Source: Azospirillum lipoferum 4B (lineage in GTDB: Bacteria; Pseudomonadota; Alphaproteobacteria; Azospirillales; Azospirillaceae). From it: a stretch of DNA of 64,000 nucleotides. Below the pieces are notes generated by a model. That model made no database searches. It saw only the letters and a program-made list of their open reading frames with translations, and was not told where the DNA came from. Position 1 is the first letter of the stretch. Every line of letters begins with the position of its first letter. The position numbers and the translations under genes were made by a program. Positions 15,900-23,139 of this stretch are shown piece after piece. Where the stretch lies: positions 449,001-513,000 of the forward strand of contig NC_016586.1 of assembly GCF_000283655.1 (NCBI RefSeq), written 5' to 3'.

Positions 15900-16337
15900 A
15901 TGACTGACGGACTGTTGCCGTCCTGGATGCTGTGGGCCCTGTTGTCGGCCTGTTTCGCGGCGCTGACCGCCATCTTCGCCAAGGTCGGGGTGGAGGGCGT
16001 CGGCTCCGACATGGCCACGCTGATCCGGACGGCCGTCATCTTCCTGCTGCTGATCGGCATCGTCGTCTCGTCGGGCCAGTCGCTGGCGCCGTCCGCCCTA
16101 TCGGGAAAGACCTGGCTGTTCCTGGTCCTGTCGGGCCTTGCCACCGGTGCGTCCTGGCTGTGCTATTTCCGCGCGCTGAAGCTCGGCCCCGCCTCCCAGG
16201 TCGCCCCCGTCGACAAGCTCAGCGTCGTGCTGGTCGCCCTGTTCGGCGTGCTGTTCCTCGGCGAGAAGCTGTCGGCGCCGAACTGGCTAGGCGTCGTCCT
16301 GATCGCCGCCGGCGTGATCCTGCTGGCCTTCAAGTAG
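15900..16337 (+). CDS. Half-size EamA/DMT transporter
   Basis: A 145-residue membrane protein with about five hydrophobic segments and only one EamA repeat, against the usual two. Motifs include FAALTAIFAKVGVEGVGSD, TWLFLVLSGLATGASWLCYF and the end-of-repeat APVDKLSVVLVALFGVLFLGE, each typical of a single EamA unit. The ATG has AAGGAA nine bases upstream. Such short members are thought to work as dimers, as in small multidrug resistance proteins. The substrate is unknown. It faces away from the iron operon and is followed 76 bases later by the LysR/TrpD2 fusion gene. Confidence 0.85.
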   Translation: MTDGLLPSWMLWALLSACFAALTAIFAKVGVEGVGSDMATLIRTAVIFLLLIGIVVSSGQSLAPSALSGKTWLFLVLSGLATGASWLCYFRALKLGPASQVAPVDKLSVVLVALFGVLFLGEKLSAPNWLGVVLIAAGVILLAFK

Positions 16338-16413
16338 GCACCGCAACGGCTTGCCCAACAACGCGAGTGCGTATCATTATCGCCATCCTTCAAGGGATCG
16401 GAGAAAGCACCAT

Positions 16414-17937
16414 ATGGGCAGCATGAGCGATCGCCCCCCCGTGCCTGTGGACCGGCTCGAATCCCGCCGGGGAGCCGGCCAAGCGAGCGACAAATTGACG
16501 CGCGGGCGCATGATCGTGGCACTGGATGCCCTTCTGTCGATGCGGAACGTCACGCTGGCCGCCCGACAGTTGGACATGCAGCCCCCGGCGCTCAGCCGCC
16601 TGCTCGGCCAGATGCGGGAGGAGTTCGGCGATCCGCTGTTCGTCCGGTCCGGCAGCGGACTCGTCCCCACTCCCTTTGCCGAGGCGTTGCGGCCGAAGGT
16701 GCAGGCGCTGGCGGCCGCCATCGACGATCTGTTCCAGCCGACAATCGCCAGCCGCCGGGCGGAACCCTTCGACCCCGGCTGGAACGTCCCGTCCGCCATT
16801 CCGGTCCCGCCGCTGGCGACGCGCCCGGCCAACCTCCTCGACGGCCAGCCCTCCGCGGCGGAGGTGGCCGCCAATCTGGATCGGGTCGGGGAAAGCAGCT
16901 CCCCCCATGACCGGCTGGCCCGGAACATCGGCGTCCTCGGCATTGCCGGCGGCGGCCATGGCCGCCCGCTGACCATGGAGGAAGCGGAAGAGGCGATGAG
17001 CATCGTCCTGGCCGGCGAGGCCGACCCGATCCAGACCGGCGCGCTGTTCGGCATGATGCGCGTGCGCGGCGCCACCGCGCCGGAACTCGCCGGCTTCGTG
17101 CGCGCGATGCAGGGTCATGTCGCCGCCCGGTTCGACGGACGCTTGGGCCTGTCGCAGCCGAACGATCCACCCCCTGCCGTCCAAGCCGACCTGGACTGGC
17201 CCTGCTTCACCTCGCCCAACTACCACAACCCGCCCTGGTTCTTTCACGCCGCCAGGCTGGTGGCGCAGGCCGGGCACCGGGTCCTGCTGCACGGCAACAC
17301 CGGCAGCGGCGCCGCCGGCGGACGGTACGAGGTGGTGTCCGCCGCACTCGGCATCCCCGTCTGCTCGACCGCCGACCAGATCGGCGCGGCATTGGAAACC
17401 CAGCGTATCGCCTATGTTCCGCTGACGGCGCTCGCCCCCCAGATCCACCGGCTGATCGCCCTGCACCGGCTGACCCAGTTCCGCAATGCAGCCCTTGAAG
17501 CGGTCCATCTGCTGCGGCCGGCCGGCGGACGCACCAGCCTGCTGGGCGTGACCAAGCCGTCGCACCGCGAACTGCATCGCGATGCCGCGCGCCTGCTGGG
17601 TTTGCCCAACATCACCGTGTTGGGCAGCGTGCGCGATGTCGCCCAATACACCCCCTTCCGCCCGGCCACCATCCATCGCCTGATCGACGGCGAGCCGAAC
17701 GACCTCGCCCTCCCCTCCCGCATGGCGGAGCCGCCGGCCACACCCCGGCCCCGTGGCACCAGCCTGGAGTATTGGCAGGGCGTCTGGACCGGGGCGATGC
17801 CGGATGTCCGGGCCGAGCGGATCATCGTCGGCACCGCCGCTTTCGCCCTGTTCTCCCTGCCCGGCGCGGTCAACGGCGGGTTCGATGCCGCCATGGCCGA
17901 GGCCGAGGCCCTGTGGAAGCATCGGCGGTCTCGCTGA
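16414..17937 (+). CDS. LysR-type HTH fused to a TrpD2/YbiB-like glycosyltransferase-3 domain
   Basis: A 507-residue two-domain protein. Residues ~32-95 form a LysR-type winged helix (MRNVTLAARQLDMQPPALS, then RLLGQMREEFGDPLFVRSG). Residues ~160-507 resemble the anthranilate-phosphoribosyltransferase family as in E. coli YbiB: an N-terminal helical bundle (LTMEEAEEAMSIVLAGEAD, IQTGALFGMMRVRGAT) and a core with HRVLLHGNTGSG in place of the KHGNR loop. The GTGGD phosphoribosyl-diphosphate loop of true TrpD is not visible. The LysR effector domain is missing; the TrpD2-like domain takes its place. The ATG has CGGAG ten bases upstream. YbiB-type proteins bind nucleic acids, so a DNA-binding regulator with a nucleic-acid- or ligand-binding body is plausible, but the function is unproven. 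Confidence 0.85.
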   Translation: MGSMSDRPPVPVDRLESRRGAGQASDKLTRGRMIVALDALLSMRNVTLAARQLDMQPPALSRLLGQMREEFGDPLFVRSGSGLVPTPFAEALRPKVQALAAAIDDLFQPTIASRRAEPFDPGWNVPSAIPVPPLATRPANLLDGQPSAAEVAANLDRVGESSSPHDRLARNIGVLGIAGGGHGRPLTMEEAEEAMSIVLAGEADPIQTGALFGMMRVRGATAPELAGFVRAMQGHVAARFDGRLGLSQPNDPPPAVQADLDWPCFTSPNYHNPPWFFHAARLVAQAGHRVLLHGNTGSGAAGGRYEVVSAALGIPVCSTADQIGAALETQRIAYVPLTALAPQIHRLIALHRLTQFRNAALEAVHLLRPAGGRTSLLGVTKPSHRELHRDAARLLGLPNITVLGSVRDVAQYTPFRPATIHRLIDGEPNDLALPSRMAEPPATPRPRGTSLEYWQGVWTGAMPDVRAERIIVGTAAFALFSLPGAVNGGFDAAMAEAEALWKHRRSR

Positions 17938-17953
17938 CCCGGATGCGGATGAA

Positions 17954-17972
17954 AATCATTCTTATTAACTGC
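17954..17972 (+). promoter_or_regulatory. Candidate Fur-like site upstream of the TonB receptor operon
   Basis: The AT-rich AATCATTCTTATTAACTGC stands out in GC-rich surroundings and matches a Fur half-site pattern. The ten bases CATTCTTATT recur exactly, on the opposite strand, at 38671-38680 beside the second iron locus, and the eight bases AATCATTC recur at 39739. It is about 325 bases from the receptor start, so a long leader would be needed. Confidence 0.45.
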
Positions 17973-18053
17973 GTGCTCTTTCTGCAACACAGCCACCATC
18001 GCAGCCCGCCGCCCACCCTCCCCGCAGCCGCGGAGCGGCGGGCGGAGTCGCCA

Positions 18054-18070
18054 GCTAACACATTGTTAGC
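18054..18070. promoter_or_regulatory. Perfect 17-base dyad, possible operator
   Basis: GCTAACACATTGTTAGC is a perfect inverted repeat of seven bases around a three-base centre, followed by the AT-rich AATTGATAATATC. It lies about 230 bases before the TonB receptor gene in the 359-base gap after the LysR/TrpD2 fusion gene. No T-run follows, so an operator fits better than a terminator. The binding protein is unknown. Confidence 0.5.
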
Positions 18071-18296
18071 AATTGATAATATCGGCTTCTGCCAATCGGT
18101 GCCCGCTGATTGGCGCCGGCCATTCCTTTGCGTCTCAAACGGCGCAGAACGGCCCCTCCCCACCCGCATCGATACGTGATCAATTTTGCAATTTAGAACC
18201 ATTCTGAATTTCGTCGGTTGTCGGACAGGCCTATCCCGTTGGTAGAAGGCGCCTCAGCGATCGACCAATCACCTTGGCGCATTTCGGGAGAGTTTG

Positions 18297-20594
18297 ATGC
18301 GACAGACCACGTCCCCCCTTGGGCTGCGACCCCTTCTGGCCGGCGCGGCCGCCACGGCCAGCCTGGCCATGACCTTCGCCATTCCGGCGACGGCCGATGC
18401 GCAGACGGCCGGCACAGGAACGGGCGCTCCGGGGACCGGTCCGACGCCGCAGCGGTCCTCCAGCGACGCCCTCCAGCTCGATTCCATCAAGGTCGACGCC
18501 GCGGCACCGCAAACCGGCAACGTCAACGCCGCCCCCACCGGCGTGTCCCGCCTGCCGGAGACGGTCAAGGACACGCCCCGCGTCGTCAACGTCGTGCCGC
18601 AGGAGATCATCGAGCAGCAGCGCGCCACCTCGCTGGAACAGACACTGCGCAACGTGCCGGGCATCACCATTTCGACCGGCGAGGGCAACGGCGGCCAGAA
18701 CGGCGACCAGTTCCGCATCCGCGGCCTGACCGCGCGCGGCGACATCTACACCGACGGCCTGAAGGATTTCGGCGTCTACACCCACGATGTCTTCAACACC
18801 GAGACGGTTCAGGTCTTCAAGGGTCCGTCGGGCAACGGCTTCGGCGTCGGCAACTCCGGTGGCGTGATCAACCAGGGCACCAAGAAGGCGTCGCTGCAGC
18901 CGAAGGTCCAGATCGACCAGTCGGTCGGCACCGGCCCGACCTACCGCACCACGGTGGACATCAACCAGCCGCTCAGCGACACCGCGGCGCTGCGGGTGAA
19001 CGGCCTCTACCACACCCAGAACGTCGCCGACCGCGACGAGGTGGAGGCCGACCGCCGCGGCATCGCCGCCGACCTCGGCCTCGGCCTCGGCACACCGACC
19101 ACCTGGCACCTGAACTACGCCTTCCTGAAGGGCGAGAAGACACCCGACATGGGCCAGCCGATGGTGCAGGGCCGCGACGGCATCTTCCGTCCGGCGGGGG
19201 AGTTCGGCCTCGACCGCTCGACCTCCTATGTCCGCAACCTCGACCGCGACGACACCGAGAACCATATCCTCACCTCGACCTTCGCGCATGAGGTGAACAA
19301 GGCTCTGTCGGTCTACAACGACTCCCGCTTCAGTCATTACGAGCGCAATTTCGCCGCCACCAACCCGGCGGCGCTCAGCGGCACCGCCGCCACCCAGTTC
19401 CTGGCCGGCCGCAATCCGACACTGAGCTATGGCGCCGGCGGCGGGCTGGCCTACAAGCAGCAGGGCTGGGGCGTGCAGAACGTCACCGGCGCCAAGGTGA
19501 ACGGCGAGCTTTTCGGGTTGCGCCATTCCTTCAACGGCGGCGTGGACGTCAGCTACCAGCGCGACAAGCGCGAGAACGGCACCTGGGCCAACCGCGTCAA
19601 CAACCAGACCGTCCGCAACCCGTCGCACAGCTACGCCGCCAACACCGCCATCACCTTCCCGGCGACCGGCGGCCGCGAAGCCAGCGTCACCAACGCCGGC
19701 CTGTTCGCCAGCGACCGCGTCTGGCTGCTCGACCAGCTGTCGGTCCAGGGGGGACTGCGCTGGGACTATTTCCGCACCAGCTTCGGTTCGGCCGACCGTA
19801 CAATCGCCAGCGGCACGGGAACCGAGCGCACCTGGAGCCCGTCGGTCAGCCTGATCTATGAACCGACCAAGGACTCGTCGGTCTACGCCTCCTACTCGCG
19901 CTCCTACAAGCCGGTCGGCACCGATATTGCCTCGGCGCTGACCAACGGGACGGCCGAAACGCCGAACAATGCCCGCAACTTCGATCCGGAACAGACCGAC
20001 CTCTACGAGATCGGCGGCAAGGCCGACTTCCTGAACGGCCGGCTGGGTATCAGCGGTGCCATCTTCCAGGCCGAGAAGTCCAACACCTACTCGATCGACC
20101 CCACCACCGGCACCGTCACCGACGGCTTCTCCGAGGCCGGTCTCGGCATCCGTGTCCGCGGCTTCGAGGCCAGCATCAGCGGCAAGGTGACGGAGCACTG
20201 GAACATCTACACCAACTACGCCTACCTGGACGGCAAGGTAACGGAGTCCCGCACCAATCCGGCAGTGGTCGGCAAGGTCGCCGCCAACGTGCCCAAACAC
20301 AATGCCAGCCTGTGGACGACCTACGAGTTCGAGGCCGGCATCCCCGGCAAGTTCACCGTCGGCGGCGGCATGCAGTACGCGTCGGAATATTGGGCGGACA
20401 GCGCCAACACGGCCCGCATGCCCGACACCTTCTCGGCCGACGCGATGGTGTCCTACGAGATCCGCAATATCTCCGTGGCGCTCAACGGCTACAACCTGAC
20501 CGACCATCGCAACTATACCTCGGCCTTCAACGCCACCCGTGCCGTGCCCGCTTCCGGCCGCACCGTCATGCTGACGACGGGGCTGACGTTCTGA
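18297..20594 (+). CDS. TonB-dependent catecholate-type siderophore receptor (Fiu/PiuA-like)
   Basis: Outer-membrane gated porin importing a ferric siderophore with TonB energy. The 765-residue precursor starts at the ATG with GGGAG six bases upstream and has a signal peptide ending near ATADAQ. A plug domain (ETVKDTPRVVNVVPQEII, LEQTLRNVPGITISTGEG, FRIRGLTARGDIYTDGL) precedes a 22-strand barrel, which ends with the terminal aromatic LTTGLTF expected for BAM recognition. The Fiu/PiuA assignment rests on the plug pattern and on the PKHD dioxygenase and Sel1 genes that follow, an arrangement known from Pseudomonas piuA-piuC. A strong hairpin after the gene may limit read-through. Confidence 0.93.
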   Translation: MRQTTSPLGLRPLLAGAAATASLAMTFAIPATADAQTAGTGTGAPGTGPTPQRSSSDALQLDSIKVDAAAPQTGNVNAAPTGVSRLPETVKDTPRVVNVVPQEIIEQQRATSLEQTLRNVPGITISTGEGNGGQNGDQFRIRGLTARGDIYTDGLKDFGVYTHDVFNTETVQVFKGPSGNGFGVGNSGGVINQGTKKASLQPKVQIDQSVGTGPTYRTTVDINQPLSDTAALRVNGLYHTQNVADRDEVEADRRGIAADLGLGLGTPTTWHLNYAFLKGEKTPDMGQPMVQGRDGIFRPAGEFGLDRSTSYVRNLDRDDTENHILTSTFAHEVNKALSVYNDSRFSHYERNFAATNPAALSGTAATQFLAGRNPTLSYGAGGGLAYKQQGWGVQNVTGAKVNGELFGLRHSFNGGVDVSYQRDKRENGTWANRVNNQTVRNPSHSYAANTAITFPATGGREASVTNAGLFASDRVWLLDQLSVQGGLRWDYFRTSFGSADRTIASGTGTERTWSPSVSLIYEPTKDSSVYASYSRSYKPVGTDIASALTNGTAETPNNARNFDPEQTDLYEIGGKADFLNGRLGISGAIFQAEKSNTYSIDPTTGTVTDGFSEAGLGIRVRGFEASISGKVTEHWNIYTNYAYLDGKVTESRTNPAVVGKVAANVPKHNASLWTTYEFEAGIPGKFTVGGGMQYASEYWADSANTARMPDTFSADAMVSYEIRNISVALNGYNLTDHRNYTSAFNATRAVPASGRTVMLTTGLTF

Positions 20595-20614
20595 TCCACG
20601 GCGTTCGCCTCTGG

Positions 20615-20650
20615 GAAAGCCCTTCTCCCGCGGAGGGGAGAAGGGCTTTC
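20615..20650. terminator. Strong hairpin after the receptor gene (repeat-family member)
   Basis: A perfect 15-base stem (GAAAGCCCTTCTCCC / GGGAGAAGGGCTTTC) with a six-base loop. It lacks a T-run on either side, so it probably stabilises the receptor mRNA 3' end or partly attenuates transcription into piuC. The CCCTTCTCCC core is the same as in the hairpins at 61043 and related to those at 34301 and 60791. Confidence 0.6.
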
Positions 20651-20686
20651 TGAGGCGGTCAGGCCCTTTGTACGAGGAAACACGCC

Positions 20687-21373
20687 TTGCTCCTGCAGAT
20701 CCCCGACATCCTCACCGCAGACGAGGTCGCGCAGTGCCGGGCGGTGCTGGAGGCCTCGCCCTGGGTCGACGGGCGCGTCACCGCGGGCGATCAGGCCGCC
20801 GGCGCCAAGCACAACCTGCAAATCCCCGAGGAAAGCGAGACCGCGCGGGAACTCGGCGTGGTGATCCTCCGCGCGCTTGCCCGCAGCCCGGCCTTCAATT
20901 CCGCCGTCCTTCCGCTGCGGGTCCTGCCACCGATGTTCAACCGGTACGACCGGGCGATGACCTACGGCTATCACGTCGACAACAGCATCCGCGCCATCCC
21001 CGGCACCGGCGGCATGCGCATGCGGGCCGACGTGTCGACCACCATCTTCCTCAGCGATCCCGGCGACTACGACGGCGGCGAGCTGATCGTCGAGGACACC
21101 TACGGCACCAAATCTGTCAAGCTGCCGGCCGGCCACGCCGTGGTCTATCCGTCCAGTAGCCTGCATCAGGTCAGCCCGGTGACGCGCGGCTCCCGCTGGG
21201 CCTCCTTCTTCTTCACCCAGTCGATGGTGCGCGACGACGGGCTGCGCGCCGTGCTCTACGACCTCGACATGGCGATCATCGATCTGCGGCAGGAGCTGGG
21301 CGACGGCCACCATGCCGTCCTGTCCCTGGTCAACCACTACCACAACCTGCTGCGCCGCTGGGCGGAGGTGTGA
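20687..21373 (+). CDS. piuC: PKHD-type Fe(II)/2-oxoglutarate dioxygenase (PiuC/YbiX-like)
   Basis: Cytosolic non-heme iron oxygenase of 228 residues, regularly found beside Fiu/PiuA receptors and thought to act on the siderophore or its analogue. The iron ligands are His96 and Asp98 (YGYHVDNS) and His160 (SSSLHQVSPV); Arg170 in RGSRWASFFF binds 2-oxoglutarate. The start is a TTG with GAGGAAA six bases upstream and fits the family N-terminus (LLQIPDILTADEV). Its stop shares a base with the ATG of the Sel1 gene, so the two are coupled. Confidence 0.93.
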   Translation: MLLQIPDILTADEVAQCRAVLEASPWVDGRVTAGDQAAGAKHNLQIPEESETARELGVVILRALARSPAFNSAVLPLRVLPPMFNRYDRAMTYGYHVDNSIRAIPGTGGMRMRADVSTTIFLSDPGDYDGGELIVEDTYGTKSVKLPAGHAVVYPSSSLHQVSPVTRGSRWASFFFTQSMVRDDGLRAVLYDLDMAIIDLRQELGDGHHAVLSLVNHYHNLLRRWAEV

Positions 21374-22053
21374 TGGCGGAGCGTGTGCGGGCCGACATGC
21401 CGGGGTTGAGCGTCGCGGACACGCTGCTGGCGCTCGGACAGTCCTGCCTCGACCGCGGTGAGGGCGAGCAGGCCTTCGCCTGGTTCCGCAGTGCCGCGCG
21501 CGGCGGTGACGCGCGCGCCATCAACATGCTCGGCCGCTGCCTCGAGCATGGCTGGGGCGTTCCCGCCGATCCGGTCCAGGCCGCCGCGCATTACCGAAAG
21601 GCCGCCGATCTCGGCGACGGCTGGGCACTGTTCAATCTGGCCGACCTCCATTGCCGCGGCATGGGCGTTCCCGCCGATGACGAGGCCGCCTATCGCCTCT
21701 ATGCCGCCGCAGCCGCCAAGGGAATCGCCAAGGCGCTGAACATGCTGGCCCTGTTCCACGAGAGCGGACGCGCGGTGCCCGCCGACGAGGCCACAGCCCG
21801 CACCCTGTTCAAGGCGGCGGCGGAGGGCGGCGACTGCTGGGGCCGCTTCAATTACGCCCGCACCCTGCTGCTCGACGGCTTGCGAGACGAGGCACTGCGC
21901 TGGTTCCGCCTTGCGCTCGCCAGCGGTTTCCCAGATTTCTACCGCAGCATGGCCACGGCGCTGGCGCCGCACCCCGATCCGCGGATCCAGGCGCTGGCCG
22001 CGCAAGCCGCGGCATTCGCCGACCCCGGCACCCCGCAGGAAAGCCGCTTATGA
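21373..22053 (+). CDS. Sel1-repeat protein of the piuC operon
   Basis: A 226-residue helical-repeat protein. Recognisable Sel1 units include ARAINMLGRCLEHGWGVPAD, AAHYRKAADLGDGWALFNLA, LHCRGMGVPADDEAAYRLY and AKALNMLALFHESGRAVPAD, each about 36 residues long; a last unit is degenerate. There is no signal peptide, so a cytosolic protein-binding scaffold is likely. Sel1 proteins next to piuC occur in other proteobacteria. The ATG overlaps the piuC stop, and the gene's own stop overlaps the next ATG (ATGA), so the operon is continuous. Its partner is unknown. Confidence 0.9.
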   Translation: MAERVRADMPGLSVADTLLALGQSCLDRGEGEQAFAWFRSAARGGDARAINMLGRCLEHGWGVPADPVQAAAHYRKAADLGDGWALFNLADLHCRGMGVPADDEAAYRLYAAAAAKGIAKALNMLALFHESGRAVPADEATARTLFKAAAEGGDCWGRFNYARTLLLDGLRDEALRWFRLALASGFPDFYRSMATALAPHPDPRIQALAAQAAAFADPGTPQESRL

Positions 22054-23132
22054 GCGTTCCGCCCGATACCGTTTCGCTGTTCGACTATGAACGCCACTTC
22101 AACGACCGCGTCGATCCGGCCACCCGCGCCTATATCGGCGGGGCCGGAGCGGACGGCATCACCCAGCGCGCCAACCGCGAGGCCTTCGACCGCCTGCGCC
22201 TGATGCCGCGCGTGCTGCGCGACCTGTCCAACGCCACCGCCCGCTCGACCCTGTTCGGCGAGACGCTCGATTACCCGATCATCCTGGCACCGATGGCCTA
22301 TCACAAGCTGGTCCATCCCGACGGCGAACTGGCGACGGTGGAGGCCGCCGGCCTGACCCGCAGTTGGATGACAGTCAGCACCCAGGCCAGCGTGCGCATC
22401 GACGAGATCGCCCGGCGGGCGACGGCGCCGCTGTGGTTCCAGCTCTACACCCAACCGCGGCGGGAGGACACGCTGACGCTGATGCGCCGGGCGGAGGATG
22501 CCGGATGCCGGGCGCTGGTCCTGACGGTGGACGCGCCGGTCAACGGCATGCGCAACATGGAACAGCGCGCCGGCTTCCGCCTGCCGCCCACCATCGCCCC
22601 GGTCAACCTCGCCGGCCTCGCCCCCGACGGCTTCAGGCCGGCCCGGCCCGGTAGCCCGGTGTTCCAGGGCATGCTCCACGCCGCCCCGACCTGGGACACG
22701 GTGGCGTGGCTGTGCGGAGAAACCGCCCTGCCCGTCCTGCTAAAGGGCATCCTCAACCCCGCCGACGTGGATCCCGCCATCGCGGCCGGGGCCGGCGGTC
22801 TCATCGTCTCCAACCATGGCGGCCGGACGCTGGACACCCTGCCCACCAGCATCGACGCGCTGCCCGCGGTCGCCGCCAAGGCCGCCCGCCGCCTGCCGGT
22901 GCTGATGGACGGCGGCATCCGCCGCGGCACCGACATCCTGAAGGCGCTGGCCCTCGGCGCCGATGCCGTGCTGATCGGCCAGCCGGTGCTGCACGCTCTG
23001 GCGGTTGGCGGATTGGCCGGCGTCGCCCATATGCTGACCCTGCTCCAGACCGAGCTGGAGGTCGCGATGGCGCTGACCGGCCGCGCGACTTTGGCCGAGA
23101 TCGACCGCTCGGTGATCCACCCGTCCGCCTGA
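22050..23132 (+). CDS. FMN-dependent 2-hydroxy-acid oxidase/dehydrogenase
   Basis: A 360-residue TIM-barrel flavoprotein of the lactate/glycolate oxidase and L-lactate dehydrogenase family. The catalytic base His256 and substrate Arg259 lie in IVSNHGGRTLD; Lys232 in LLKGILNP and the FMN-phosphate region VLMDGGIRRGTDILKALALG are present. PIILAPMAYHKLVHPDGELA matches the family N-terminal strand. The membrane-targeting loop of respiratory L-lactate dehydrogenases is not obvious, which favours a soluble oxidase. It is coupled to the Sel1 gene by ATGA, so it is part of the iron-linked operon, an unusual location; it might supply an oxo-acid cosubstrate, but that is speculative. Confidence 0.9.
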   Translation: MSVPPDTVSLFDYERHFNDRVDPATRAYIGGAGADGITQRANREAFDRLRLMPRVLRDLSNATARSTLFGETLDYPIILAPMAYHKLVHPDGELATVEAAGLTRSWMTVSTQASVRIDEIARRATAPLWFQLYTQPRREDTLTLMRRAEDAGCRALVLTVDAPVNGMRNMEQRAGFRLPPTIAPVNLAGLAPDGFRPARPGSPVFQGMLHAAPTWDTVAWLCGETALPVLLKGILNPADVDPAIAAGAGGLIVSNHGGRTLDTLPTSIDALPAVAAKAARRLPVLMDGGIRRGTDILKALALGADAVLIGQPVLHALAVGGLAGVAHMLTLLQTELEVAMALTGRATLAEIDRSVIHPSA

Positions 23133-23139
23133 GCGGGGC

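Noticed and set aside
18231-20507. A 758-codon minus-strand frame opposite the TonB receptor
   Set aside because: The receptor on the plus strand has a signal peptide, plug, barrel and terminal aromatic; the reverse frame has no domain.
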